From DATARH01 sp963789255 (lineage in GTDB: Bacteria; Pseudomonadota; Alphaproteobacteria; ATCC43930; CGMCC-115725), in the NCBI GenBank assembly GCA_963789255.1, contig CAWBJW010000001.1, forward strand, positions 558,001 through 622,000: a DNA stretch of 64,000 nucleotides. The letters run 5' to 3'. The first letter of the stretch is position 1; the number at the start of each line of letters is the position of its first letter. Shown here in pieces: positions 38,525 to 47,144 of this stretch. Both the position numbers and the translations under genes were made by a program. The notes under the pieces were generated by a model. That model saw only the letters and a program-made list of their open reading frames with translations, searched no databases and was not told the DNA's origin.

Positions 38525-38639
38525 AGCGGTCGAGGAACGGCGCGGAAGAGGCCGTGACGTCGCGCCGCCTGCCGATGCGGCCGTCGCCGGGAATGCCGGT
38601 GAAGCAGCCCTTGAGCAGACGCGTCGCGATGTCATGCAT
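38508..38639 (-). CDS. Small hypothetical protein, 43 residues
   Basis: The ATG at 38639 overlaps the UDP-galactopyranose mutase stop (ATGCATGA), a typical coupling arrangement, and the frame runs 43 codons to a stop at 38508 (MHDIATRLLKGCFTGI..., ending FLDRFSQAA). It overlaps the convergent TPR-glycosyltransferase end by 17 bases. I do not recognise it. The composition is protein-like with an amphipathic start. It may be a real small protein, or the 5' remnant of a longer gene lost at this convergent junction. Confidence 0.35.
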   Translation of the reverse strand: MHDIATRLLKGCFTGIPGDGRIGRRRDVTASSAPFLDRFSQAA

Positions 38640-39735
38640 GGCCGGCGGACGCCATCTCGCGCCGCGCCAAGGTCAGGGCGCGGCCGATCGCCTGGTCCAT
38701 GTCATAGTAGCGGTATTCGCCGAGGCGCCCGCACACCACCAGCCCGCCGATGCTGTCGGCGCGTTCGCGATAACGCGCGTAAAGCTGCTGGTTCGCCGAG
38801 TCTGGAAAAGGGTATTCGTAATCGCCAGGGTCTTGCGGCGTGTAGGGTGTCTCGGTCGTGATCGTGGTCCCCGGCAAGGCATCCTTCAGATCGGGTTCCA
38901 TCATATGCTTCCACTCCAGGGTGCGGATCTTCGGCACCGCCGGATGGGGATGGTTCACTTGCGGCGCCGGCTGATGCCATCGAACGCTCGGCAGGAATGT
39001 ATGTTCGCGGCGCTGACCGCGGTAAACCAACCGGCCGAGATCGAACCCGAAATACTCGTCGATCGGTCCGGTGAAGAAGACCTTGGTGCGGGCCGTGAAC
39101 TGGTCCCGGTGCGTCAGGTAGTCGACCCCGGCAATGACCCGGACGCCCTGCAGCATCCGCTTCATGAAGGCGCTGTAGCCGCCCCGCGGCAGTCCCTGGT
39201 AGCGGCTGGCCTTCAGCCGGATATCCCCGTCGCGGCGCACGTCGAACCGCCCGGCGAGCCCGGCCGCAAGCGTCCGCGGATCGACACCCCATTGCTTCGC
39301 CGTGTAGCCCCGGACGAACTTGTCGTAAACGATCGACGGCATCATCGCGAGCGAGGCCTCCTCGAAATTAGCCGCCGCGCCCTGATGGCCCGGCCGCCAA
39401 TCCTCGCCGACGGCGCGCAGGATGTATTCTTCTTGTACAGGCCAATGTTCGAGACGATCGTCGATCTGCGACATCAAGACCGCCTCGAACGGATAAAACT
39501 CGGCAAACCGCCGCACGTAATCCCATATGCCATCCGCCGACGTGCGGAAATAATGCGGCCCGTAGGTGTGGATGCGGATGCCGCTGGGGTGCAGATGATC
39601 GTGCACATTGCCGCCGAGATCCGGCCGGCGTTCGATGACCAGGACGTCACGACCGTGGTCCACGAGCGTACGGGCGATCGTCGCGCCGGTGAGACCGGAA
39701 CCGATGACAAGATAATCGGCGATCATCATAGACAT
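38632..39735 (-). CDS. glf: UDP-galactopyranose mutase
   Basis: About 367 residues, the normal size. N-terminal FAD motif YLVIGSGLTGATIA, then RRPDLGGNVHD with the flavin-binding His, GIRIHTYGPHYFRTS and a C-terminal GRLGEYRYYDMDQAIGRAL, all hallmarks of Glf. It converts UDP-galactopyranose to UDP-galactofuranose for surface glycans, in the cytoplasm. The start lies among three clustered Met codons (39735, 39729, 39726); 39735 is used. It follows the GT14/FkbM gene by 19 bases in a minus-strand operon of sugar-nucleotide genes, so galactofuranose is probably one component of the polymer. Confidence 0.93.
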   Translation of the reverse strand: MSMMIADYLVIGSGLTGATIARTLVDHGRDVLVIERRPDLGGNVHDHLHPSGIRIHTYGPHYFRTSADGIWDYVRRFAEFYPFEAVLMSQIDDRLEHWPVQEEYILRAVGEDWRPGHQGAAANFEEASLAMMPSIVYDKFVRGYTAKQWGVDPRTLAAGLAGRFDVRRDGDIRLKASRYQGLPRGGYSAFMKRMLQGVRVIAGVDYLTHRDQFTARTKVFFTGPIDEYFGFDLGRLVYRGQRREHTFLPSVRWHQPAPQVNHPHPAVPKIRTLEWKHMMEPDLKDALPGTTITTETPYTPQDPGDYEYPFPDSANQQLYARYRERADSIGGLVVCGRLGEYRYYDMDQAIGRALTLARREMASAGHA

Positions 39736-39754
39736 TTGCACCGATATGGCGGCG

Positions 39755-42661
39755 TTACCGGGCTGCCAAGGCCTGGCCGATTGCCTGTCGTATAGCTGCC
39801 GACAAAGCTTCGTCCCGTCGCGGCAGCAGGAGCAGGTCTGTCCAGGGGTGTTCAAGGCGATCCACGTAATCACAGAATTCGGCGAATTTCTCCGGCGCGA
39901 TCTCCACACAGCGCGCCCGTGACGCATCGAGGTCAAAAACCAGGAAGTTCTCCGAGAGGTCATTCAGGAATGAAACGGGGGCGATCCGCGAGGCGAGCGC
40001 AAACGGCGTAAATTCGGTAATACCCGCGCAGGTGCGATTCTTTATTGTTCCCGCGAAGCCGCGGAATACCTCATATTCTGCTCCCTGCGTATCTACCTTG
40101 AAAAGTACAGGACAGTCGTTGAAGCCTAGGCTAGCGACATATTCGTCGAGGGTGAGGCATTCCACCGTGCCTATCACCTCGCTCGATGCCGGATTCACGA
40201 TTCGGTTATTCTCAGAGTGATTTGGCTCGCCAAAAACGGGGGCTGCGCCACTCCGGTCGGCTACGGCCCGAGGCAAAAAGGAAACCCGAGCGCGCAGGCC
40301 GTTGAGCAACAGATTTTTTGAAACCAGCGCCGCGCTCATGCCCGGGTCAAAGCCGGTCGCGGAAAATTCGACGCCGCTCCGTATCAGGCGTTTCGCGGCC
40401 TGGATCAGGCCGATGCCGTGATTACAGCCGACATCCAGATAGATCAGCCGGCTGCTGTGCGTTGCCATCGTTTGCGTAAGTGCGGCCGTCAGCGGAGCTT
40501 CTTCATGTAAGTTCCCTCCGCGGATCGCCTGAGCCACGAAGTCGGCGTGCGGGATAAGGATTTTCAGGCCGTCGAGTTGGATCAGTTCCGCCGCCGTTGA
40601 TTCCGTTGTCGCTTCGTTGGATTTCGTGGCGGCGCAGTCGCGCCCGCTCGCCGCGGTGAGCCGCACCGGCTCAGGATTGAGCGCGTGCGTCCTGATGCTG
40701 CCGATCAGGCTGACGACGCCGTCGCGCCAGGCGAACTTGTCGAAGATCATGAAGCCTGCCGTGCTGAGAATAAAAAGCTTGCCGCCGCGCACCTTCCACA
40801 ACCCGCTCGCGGCCTCGTCGACGGTGACCGTGTTGTCGGGGCACAGCCGAACCGTGCTTTCGCCATCGCACCCGTCGAGCGACCAAACCCCGCGAGCCAG
40901 GTCGCCGGTCGTCAATCTGATGTCGATTTCGCCGTGCGGCGACGGGGTTGCCAGCGGTAGCCACGCCGCCGCCGCTGCCGCCGGGTGGCCGGCGGCATCA
41001 GCGAAGAGCAGCAAAAGATCATCCCCGGCGACATGAATCTCCCGGCAGGCCAGCCGGTCCGTCCGATGGCCCTGTTGCCGGATCAGCACGAGGCCGTCGG
41101 CCTCGCAGGCGATTTCGCGAAAATCGCCGGTCGCATCGGTCAGGTAGACATCATGCCAATAAAACTCGTCGGCGTGCAGCGCCGCCAGCAGCGCGGCGCG
41201 AAAGTGCGTCGCCAGCAGTCGCCCGGCGAGCGGCGCCCTCGTCTGAACGCGCGCCGAGATCAACACCTCGTCGCAATCGGCCAGGAAGCGCTCGCGCAGC
41301 GGCGCATAAAGCGTGTGGCCGATCCCGAGATCCCTGGGGATCAGGTAGTCCCCCGAGATGAACACGTCGGTACCGTCGGTGGAGAGGCACCACAGTTCCG
41401 AGGTGGTCGCGCCATCGTCCCTGAGGAGCAGCAGTTTGCCGTCTTGCGAAAGCCATTTGCTCTCGTTCGGATGATGGTCGCCGGTGATGTCGCCGCCATC
41501 CGCCAAGGTGAATTTGCCGAGATCTTCGCCGGTGTTTCTGACGAATTTCCATTCGCCAGCCAGATCGATAACGTCAGCGACCTCAAAGCTGTGGGTTGGG
41601 GTATCCGTTTTTCCGAACAAGCCGCAGAGCGGCGGGGGCGTCCCGGATGCCAGCTGACGGACCACGTGCTCAACTACGGCGTCACTGACGCCGGGCTGAA
41701 TTTTGCGGCAGAACAGGTGCCGAGAGCCTTCGAACGTGTTGATCTGGTCCGGCTTGATTTCAAGATCGTCCCAATTGCAGTAGGTCAGCATGGTATTCTG
41801 GCAGGTCCTCTTGAACCGATCCGGCGCATTGCCGATGACCAATTGGAAAAAGGTCTCGTCAAGGGCGCTGACGGAACGGAATGCGGCGTACACCAGCATC
41901 GCCAGAGGATCGCTCAGCACAAACTCGCAGAAGGAGCGCGACAGCACGACCCAGGCCGGGCCGCGAGCAAACCCCGCTTGTGCGATGACGCTCGCGCGGA
42001 CTCGGCCGAGAAACCACGGCAGCGGTCGGTTTACGACGACGCCGAGCTCTGGAACCTCAACAAAGTTTTGCAGAACGTGGGGGGCGAAGCCCGCCCAGGC
42101 GAAGGAGGAACGCGGAACTGAAAAATACTTGACCTTGCGATCTCGGACGACATGCGGGACACGCGTCGGGTTCACCAGCCTGTCACGCGCTAGGGTAAAG
42201 GGCTTCAGGTAAAGCTGCTCAAACACCGCCTTGCTGTCGTCTCGTTGGACTTCGTCAAAGAACTCGGACGACGGCCCTTGCTGCTCATGGGGCGGACAGG
42301 GAATGCAACAGGCATCCGCCGGCAGTTCTGACAGCGTTTTCTTAATCGCATCTTGCGGACGAAACGCGAGGTCGTCGCCGGACAGCAGGACAAAGTGGTG
42401 CCAGCGCTGCGACAGCCGGCAAAGCGCCGCCATTCCCCACAGTGTCGCATCCAGTATGCTCGTCATATTCCACGTTATCGACTCGCCGTGCTTCACATAA
42501 ACGTTCGGGAAGCACAACAACCCTGAGATCTGTTCGACATAATGCGGGTCCGTGTCACCATCGATATAGATTAGATAAATGTTATCCTTGTCATAGATCG
42601 TTGCCATCAAAGAATAGATATTCGAAAGATTGCCGTGCGCGGTGATCAGGTAGGCGATCAT
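39755..42661 (-). CDS. GT14 (core-2/I-branching-like) glycosyltransferase fused to FkbM methyltransferase
   Basis: 968 residues from the ATG at 42661. The N-terminal 300 or so residues are a GT14 core-2/xylosyltransferase-like domain (MIAYLITAHGN, YIDGDTDPHYVEQI, WHHFVLLSGDD, SALDETFFQLVI). The middle (about 350-680) carries two beta modules with a shared plan: GEWKF... then GKLLLL, and GVWSL... then GKLFIL. The C-terminal 270 residues are an FkbM-type SAM methyltransferase (YLDVGCNHGIGL, VLFKVDTQGAEYEVF). It probably adds a sugar and methylates it on the same glycan. The gene is within the minus-strand sugar operon, 35 bases after the heptose kinase gene. This domain combination is unusual. 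Confidence 0.84.
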   Translation of the reverse strand: MIAYLITAHGNLSNIYSLMATIYDKDNIYLIYIDGDTDPHYVEQISGLLCFPNVYVKHGESITWNMTSILDATLWGMAALCRLSQRWHHFVLLSGDDLAFRPQDAIKKTLSELPADACCIPCPPHEQQGPSSEFFDEVQRDDSKAVFEQLYLKPFTLARDRLVNPTRVPHVVRDRKVKYFSVPRSSFAWAGFAPHVLQNFVEVPELGVVVNRPLPWFLGRVRASVIAQAGFARGPAWVVLSRSFCEFVLSDPLAMLVYAAFRSVSALDETFFQLVIGNAPDRFKRTCQNTMLTYCNWDDLEIKPDQINTFEGSRHLFCRKIQPGVSDAVVEHVVRQLASGTPPPLCGLFGKTDTPTHSFEVADVIDLAGEWKFVRNTGEDLGKFTLADGGDITGDHHPNESKWLSQDGKLLLLRDDGATTSELWCLSTDGTDVFISGDYLIPRDLGIGHTLYAPLRERFLADCDEVLISARVQTRAPLAGRLLATHFRAALLAALHADEFYWHDVYLTDATGDFREIACEADGLVLIRQQGHRTDRLACREIHVAGDDLLLLFADAAGHPAAAAAAWLPLATPSPHGEIDIRLTTGDLARGVWSLDGCDGESTVRLCPDNTVTVDEAASGLWKVRGGKLFILSTAGFMIFDKFAWRDGVVSLIGSIRTHALNPEPVRLTAASGRDCAATKSNEATTESTAAELIQLDGLKILIPHADFVAQAIRGGNLHEEAPLTAALTQTMATHSSRLIYLDVGCNHGIGLIQAAKRLIRSGVEFSATGFDPGMSAALVSKNLLLNGLRARVSFLPRAVADRSGAAPVFGEPNHSENNRIVNPASSEVIGTVECLTLDEYVASLGFNDCPVLFKVDTQGAEYEVFRGFAGTIKNRTCAGITEFTPFALASRIAPVSFLNDLSENFLVFDLDASRARCVEIAPEKFAEFCDYVDRLEHPWTDLLLLPRRDEALSAAIRQAIGQALAAR

Positions 42662-42696
42662 CGGGTCACCCGGGACATCGTTGTCAAGCCCGGCTT

Positions 42697-43710
42697 TCAA
42701 ACCTGCGGAAGCGCCGCTGGCGAGGCGAGGGCAGTTCCGTGACAATCAATGCGAAAACGCACGCATTGACGCCTGCCGATGGCTTCTTCGAACCGCTGGC
42801 GCCGTTCCGGCGGCACGACCATGAGCAGAAACCCACCGCCGCCGGCGCCGCACAATTTGCCGCCGATTGCGCCATTGCCGAGACAGGATTGGTAGAGCTC
42901 GTCGATCTCCGGCGCGGTGATCCGCGACGACAGACGCTTTTTGACCTGCCAGCTTTGGTGCAACAGGCTGCCGATACGGGAGGGCGTGTCGTCGCGCCGC
43001 GCAACGTCTTCGAGGATCTGTTGTGCCGCCTCGACGAACCCGACCATCTCGCGCAGCTCGGCATCAAGCGAGCCGTCTGACGTGCGCGCAACCTGTTCGG
43101 CAACCACCGCGGAGGCGCGCCGCTTGACGCCGGTGTACACGAGGACCATCCAATCGGCGAGCATCTGCAAATCGCGCCCCGAGATATTGATCGGGACCAT
43201 GCGAAAGCTGTCGCCGTGCAAATCGAAGCGATTGATCCCGCCGAAGCTGGCGTGCAGCTGGTCCTGCACCCCGACATTCTCGCGCAGCAGCACCTGCTCG
43301 GCGTGGATCGCCTCGCGCGCCAGCTCCATTCGGGTTCTCGGGGTGGCCATCAGATGGGATATCAGATTGATGACGCTGACGGTGAAAGCCGACGAGCTGC
43401 CGAGGCCTGCCGACGCCGGCAGGTCGGCTTGCACCGAAAAGTCGGTCGGCTCGTCGAAACCGTAGTGCTGCAGGACGGCGCGGAGCACCGGGTGCTGGAT
43501 CGCGGCAACGCTATCGACGGTTTCGACTTTCGAATAGCTGAGCCGGTAACGGTAATCGACCGAGGAGGTCAGCCGCAGCGCGCTCAAATATATATATTTG
43601 TCGATCGTAAACCCGAGCACCGCGCCGCGTTCCCGGCTAAAATACGCCGGGTAATCGGTCCCGCCCCCGAACAGGCTGACGCGCAGCGGCGTCCGCACCG
43701 CGACCATCAT
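42697..43710 (-). CDS. hddA: D-glycero-alpha-D-manno-heptose-7-phosphate kinase-like GHMP kinase
   Basis: 337 residues of the GHMP kinase superfamily. N-terminal substrate loop TPLRVSLFGGGTDYPAYF is the HddA signature. The ATP loop is LPASAGLGSSSAFTVS, and the C-terminal GHMP motif is KLCGAGGGGFLLM. HddA phosphorylates heptose-7-phosphate at C1 on the route to GDP-heptose. The isomerase, phosphatase and guanylyltransferase (gmhA, gmhB, hddC) are not in the window. It sits between an epimerase/reductase gene and the GT14/FkbM gene. The GDP-fucose-synthase-like gene upstream fits a GDP-heptose or GDP-6-deoxyheptose product. The start is the first of two Met codons at 43710. Confidence 0.88.
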   Translation of the reverse strand: MMVAVRTPLRVSLFGGGTDYPAYFSRERGAVLGFTIDKYIYLSALRLTSSVDYRYRLSYSKVETVDSVAAIQHPVLRAVLQHYGFDEPTDFSVQADLPASAGLGSSSAFTVSVINLISHLMATPRTRMELAREAIHAEQVLLRENVGVQDQLHASFGGINRFDLHGDSFRMVPINISGRDLQMLADWMVLVYTGVKRRASAVVAEQVARTSDGSLDAELREMVGFVEAAQQILEDVARRDDTPSRIGSLLHQSWQVKKRLSSRITAPEIDELYQSCLGNGAIGGKLCGAGGGGFLLMVVPPERRQRFEEAIGRRQCVRFRIDCHGTALASPAALPQV

Positions 43711-43744
43711 CGAACCGCCCCCAACCGAAACGCAGGCCCCTTCG

Positions 43745-44530
43745 TCATTCCATCCGGCCAGCCGGCCAGACCGCGGCAAACTGGCTTACCTCGTCGCTCG
43801 AATGCGGGATCTCGATCGGGCTCAGCGCCGCCAGCTTCGCCAACGACAATTCATACCGCACGGTCGGCGCCAGCGGGTCGAATGCCGCCGTCGAGCCGAC
43901 CGCTTCGTGCAGCTGGCCGAGCCGCGCCGTGCCGCGGCCGCCGAGATTGACGATCTGTCGTCGTGTCCCGCGATCGACGACGCCCATCACAATCTCCGCC
44001 GCGTGATCGGTGTGGATGAACTGCAAAGTCGAGTCGGGGGAAAGCCGCACCTTGCCGCCGGTGAGGATATCGAACACCGCGTTCTTCTTGATGCCGGGTC
44101 CGACAAAGCCCCCCGCCCGAACGATGAGCCAATTGGGGTGCACACCGACGACCAGTCGCTCCGCCAGGAATTTGTGCAGGCCATACCGGCTCATGCGGCC
44201 GGTGTCGAGAGCGCGGTCCTCGTCTGTCCTCTCGACGCGCGACGGGTCATCGTAAACATCGCCGGTCGAGATCAGGACATAGGTCCCTGCGGTGAACGCC
44301 GACAGCGATACCGCGACCGAACGGACGGATTTGTCGAATTCGCCAACGGGATCGCGATCGGCGAGATATTTGCGGGAATTGCCGTTCGCGTTGATTAGGA
44401 CATCGCAGGACGTTCCGGCGAACTCATCGTAATTCTCGCGGGTGATCACCCGATGTTCGAGTTCGCGGGCGCGGCAATAGCGCGCGAAGCCGGAACCGAC
44501 ATAGCCCATCCCGCCGATGATGTAGATCAT
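43745..44530 (-). CDS. NAD-dependent epimerase/reductase (SDR, sugar nucleotide)
   Basis: 261 residues. An N-terminal Rossmann loop (MIYIIGGMGYVGSGFARY) opens the fold. STGDVYDD supplies the Ser/Thr before the catalytic YxxxK, which is visible as YGLHKFLAE. It is shorter than full dehydratase/epimerases (about 310-340) and resembles small dTDP- or GDP-sugar 4-reductases. The ATG overlaps the stop of the preceding epimerase gene (ATGA), so the two are coupled, and they likely act in successive steps on the same nucleotide-heptose. The substrate is not determined. Confidence 0.85.
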   Translation of the reverse strand: MIYIIGGMGYVGSGFARYCRARELEHRVITRENYDEFAGTSCDVLINANGNSRKYLADRDPVGEFDKSVRSVAVSLSAFTAGTYVLISTGDVYDDPSRVERTDEDRALDTGRMSRYGLHKFLAERLVVGVHPNWLIVRAGGFVGPGIKKNAVFDILTGGKVRLSPDSTLQFIHTDHAAEIVMGVVDRGTRRQIVNLGGRGTARLGQLHEAVGSTAAFDPLAPTVRYELSLAKLAALSPIEIPHSSDEVSQFAAVWPAGRME

Positions 44531-45477
44531 AGGCGCAGGCAGTCGGTGCGGCCCGGATAGTTGGCGCTGAACCAACGGATGGTTTTTTGGAGACCGGCAT
44601 GCAGCAAGGTCGGGCACGACAGACCGAGCGCGTGCAGGCGTTCGACAGAGAAGATCTTGACCATTTGGCCGTCGGGCTTCGAGGTGTCCCAGACGATCTC
44701 CCCGTTGAAGCCGACGAGCTCGGCGATCGTGGTTGCCAGCTCGCGGATTGAGACGCCGAGCCCGGAGGCGATGTTGACCGGCCCCGGCTCCTCGAACTCC
44801 TCGATAAAGAAGGGAATCGTCGCGGCCACATCGCCGGCATAGACAAAATCCCGCTGCGGGGCCCCGGTCCCCCACATCACGATCTGGTTCGCACCGTCAA
44901 GCATCGCCTCGTAGTAGCGCCGGATCATCGCCGGGACGACATGGCTGTTAAGCCGGTCGAAATTGTCGAATTCGCCATAAATGTTGCCGGGAACGATGAC
45001 CGTGCTATCGAGCCCGTATTGGGTGAGGTAGCTGCGCGCCGCGACGGTGCCCATCATCTTGGCGGTCGAATAGCCGGCGCTTTCCGCCTGTGGATAGCCG
45101 CACCAGAGCTGGCTTTCGTCGATCGGGCTCGTCGCCGTCGCCGGGTAGGAGCACCCGCCCATCGGGTAGACCAGCTTCTTGACTGAATACCGTGCTGCGG
45201 CATCGAACATGTGCGCGGTGAGCAGGGTGTTCCGGTAATAAAAATCGGCCGGGTAGGTTTTGTTGGCCCCAATACCGCCTGAATAGGCTGCGTAATGGAC
45301 GACCACTTCGGGCACGGTTTCGGCAAGCAGGCGGTCCACCTGGGCTCGGTCCCTCAGATCGAAATCGCGCGACGACACGCAGATGACGTTGTCCCTCCCG
45401 TAGCGCCGTTCCAACACCGGCCTCGTATGGCGGCCGAGAAACCCGGTTGCGCCGGTGAGCAGGATACGCACCGCCAT
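44527..45477 (-). CDS. GDP-L-fucose synthase-like NAD-dependent epimerase/reductase
   Basis: 316 residues. Glycine-rich loop LLTGATGFLGRHTR, an active-site pattern with YSTAKMMG (the YxxxK pair) and LVYPMGGCSYPA, and the C-terminal WGTGAPQRDFVYAGDVA, a block diagnostic of GDP-fucose synthase (WcaG/Fcl) relatives. It should epimerise and reduce a GDP-4-keto-sugar. With hddA downstream, GDP-6-deoxyheptose is a possible product; GDP-fucose would need gmd, which is not here. First gene of the minus-strand sugar operon. The tRNA-Arg gene lies 40 bases upstream on the same strand. Confidence 0.87.
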   Translation of the reverse strand: MAVRILLTGATGFLGRHTRPVLERRYGRDNVICVSSRDFDLRDRAQVDRLLAETVPEVVVHYAAYSGGIGANKTYPADFYYRNTLLTAHMFDAAARYSVKKLVYPMGGCSYPATATSPIDESQLWCGYPQAESAGYSTAKMMGTVAARSYLTQYGLDSTVIVPGNIYGEFDNFDRLNSHVVPAMIRRYYEAMLDGANQIVMWGTGAPQRDFVYAGDVAATIPFFIEEFEEPGPVNIASGLGVSIRELATTIAELVGFNGEIVWDTSKPDGQMVKIFSVERLHALGLSCPTLLHAGLQKTIRWFSANYPGRTDCLRL

Positions 45478-45517
45478 CAGAACAGCAGCTCCGCCTCAGA
45501 GGGTGCCCGTCGCACAA

Positions 45518-45594
<77 letters not shown>

Positions 45595-45610
45595 GCAGCA
45601 GCGCTGCTGA

Positions 45611-46813
45611 TTACCGTCTCGCGCCCGCCGGTGCAAGCGGCAACAGGCCGGGCCAGCCTGGCGATGGTCTCTCGGAGCATACTTCCGGGGGCCGGGGTTC
45701 AGCTGTGGCCGCGGCGGCCACCGCGCTGCCGCCGCGGCGGCATCGGCGTCGGACGGCAGCTTCGCCCGGCGATCGAGGATCCAGCTCGACCACGTCCTCG
45801 GCCACTGCCGCGCCGTCGAGGTCGCGCAATAACAGGTGATAGCCCTGCGGATAATAGGCGAGCCGGCGCCGCCGGCCGGGTTCGGGCGGCAAACGCGCGA
45901 CGAATTGCGCGATCGGCAGGCGCGGGATGATCTCGTCATGTGCGCCGTACATCAACAGCGTTGGCGCGGTGAGGCGCGGCGCCGCGGCGAGCGCGTCGTC
46001 CATCAGGCTGGTGAGCCCGTAGACCGTGTCGACGCGCGCCCCCTTCAGCACCATCGGGTCGCGCGCCAGCGCCCGCAACATCGGGATGTTGTCGGAGGCC
46101 ATGATGTGCAGGCTGCTTCCGGTCAGGATGGCGCCCGGAAACAGGCGGTCCCCGGCGAACAGCGCGAGCCTTTGCAACAGGTCCATGGTCGAGCGGCCCC
46201 ACACCGCCGGCGCGCTGAGGATGACTCCGTCGGCGTCGGCGACCGGCATTCCGGAGGGCCCGGGGACCACACCCTGCACCGCTCCGGTCATCGCCAGGAT
46301 CGCGACCGCGCCGCCCATGCTTTCGCCGAGGAGATAAAGCGGTCGGCCGCGATAGGTACGGCGCAATATCCGGCTCGCGACAATCGCGTCAACCACGAGC
46401 CGCCCCTCGCCCGGCCACAGGCCACGCCGGGGCGCCCCGCCAAAGCCGCGCTGGTCGTAGGCATAGCTCGCGATGCCACGCTTCGCCCACAGCGCGGCCG
46501 GCACCGCGAACCCATGGCTGTAGTCGCCGAACCCATGCAACGCGAGGATGACTGCGGTAACGCGGCCTTGCGGCAACCATTTGCGCAACGGCAGGCGGGC
46601 CCCGTCATCGGCGATGAACGCGCTGTCGGTAAACCGCGCAACGGCACCCGCCGCCTCGGGCGGCGGAAGCGACGGCGTCGAGCCGGCGAAGCGGATCCCG
46701 GTGTCCGCGGCCGGCCCGCAGCCCACAAGCAGCAGCGGCACCAGCAGCGCAGCCTGCCAGCTGCGCCGCCGCCGCGCCGTCTTGCGGCCGGAAACCACGG
46801 GCGAGCGGATCAT
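45611..46813 (-). CDS. Alpha/beta hydrolase, lipoprotein (monoacylglycerol lipase-like)
   Basis: About 400 residues. The N-terminus has a twin-Arg-rich start and a lipobox-like LLLVGCG, so it is probably a lipid-anchored envelope protein. The hydrolase fold shows LHGFGDYSHGF (oxyanion region), the nucleophile elbow LGESMGGAVA, Asp in YGAHDEIIP and His in PQGYHLLLRD, completing a Ser-Asp-His triad as in serine-aminopeptidase-S33/monoacylglycerol lipases. The last 60 residues are Arg/Ala/Pro-rich low-complexity sequence. The start at 46813 is one of several Met codons; 46849 is an alternative. It is divergent from the zinc-finger/polA pair. Confidence 0.87.
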   Translation of the reverse strand: MIRSPVVSGRKTARRRRSWQAALLVPLLLVGCGPAADTGIRFAGSTPSLPPPEAAGAVARFTDSAFIADDGARLPLRKWLPQGRVTAVILALHGFGDYSHGFAVPAALWAKRGIASYAYDQRGFGGAPRRGLWPGEGRLVVDAIVASRILRRTYRGRPLYLLGESMGGAVAILAMTGAVQGVVPGPSGMPVADADGVILSAPAVWGRSTMDLLQRLALFAGDRLFPGAILTGSSLHIMASDNIPMLRALARDPMVLKGARVDTVYGLTSLMDDALAAAPRLTAPTLLMYGAHDEIIPRLPIAQFVARLPPEPGRRRRLAYYPQGYHLLLRDLDGAAVAEDVVELDPRSPGEAAVRRRCRRGGSAVAAAATAEPRPPEVCSERPSPGWPGLLPLAPAGARR

Positions 46814-46892
46814 TGATTGTCCCGCGGCAACGCGTATCATCCGGCCCATTGGACGGTCAACCGCCAGGCCGCCGACCCGCCCGGCCCACGAC

Positions 46893-47144
46893 ATGCCAAC
46901 TTCATTTTCCGGATTGTTGATGACCCCTTTCGAGACCATCGAGATCGACGAGATGGTGGCGGCCTGCGCCGGTGGCCCTGGGGACGGCGGCGGGCCGCTC
47001 GGCCACCCCAAGGTCTACCTGAACCTGGCGCCGGCCGGACGTGTCGAGTGCCCCTATTGCTCCCGCCTGTTCGTCAACCGCGCGATCGCCCGGGCCTTCG
47101 AAGGGCGGGTGGGCGGGGTCGCGGAAGGAGCCGCCCATGGATGA
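46893..47144 (+). CDS. CHCC zinc-finger protein
   Basis: About 83 residues (74 if the ATG at 46920 is used). The family core is visible: ETIEIDEMVAACAGG, LGHPKVYLNLAPAG, then ECPYCSRLFV, giving the Cys-His-Cys-Cys zinc ligands of the zf-CHCC family (NDUFS6-like in mitochondria, a small stand-alone protein in Alphaproteobacteria). Its bacterial role is unknown; in mitochondria the relative helps complex I assembly. The stop overlaps the polA start by 8 bases (ATGGATGA), so the two are coupled. Confidence 0.82.
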   Translation: MPTSFSGLLMTPFETIEIDEMVAACAGGPGDGGGPLGHPKVYLNLAPAGRVECPYCSRLFVNRAIARAFEGRVGGVAEGAAHG

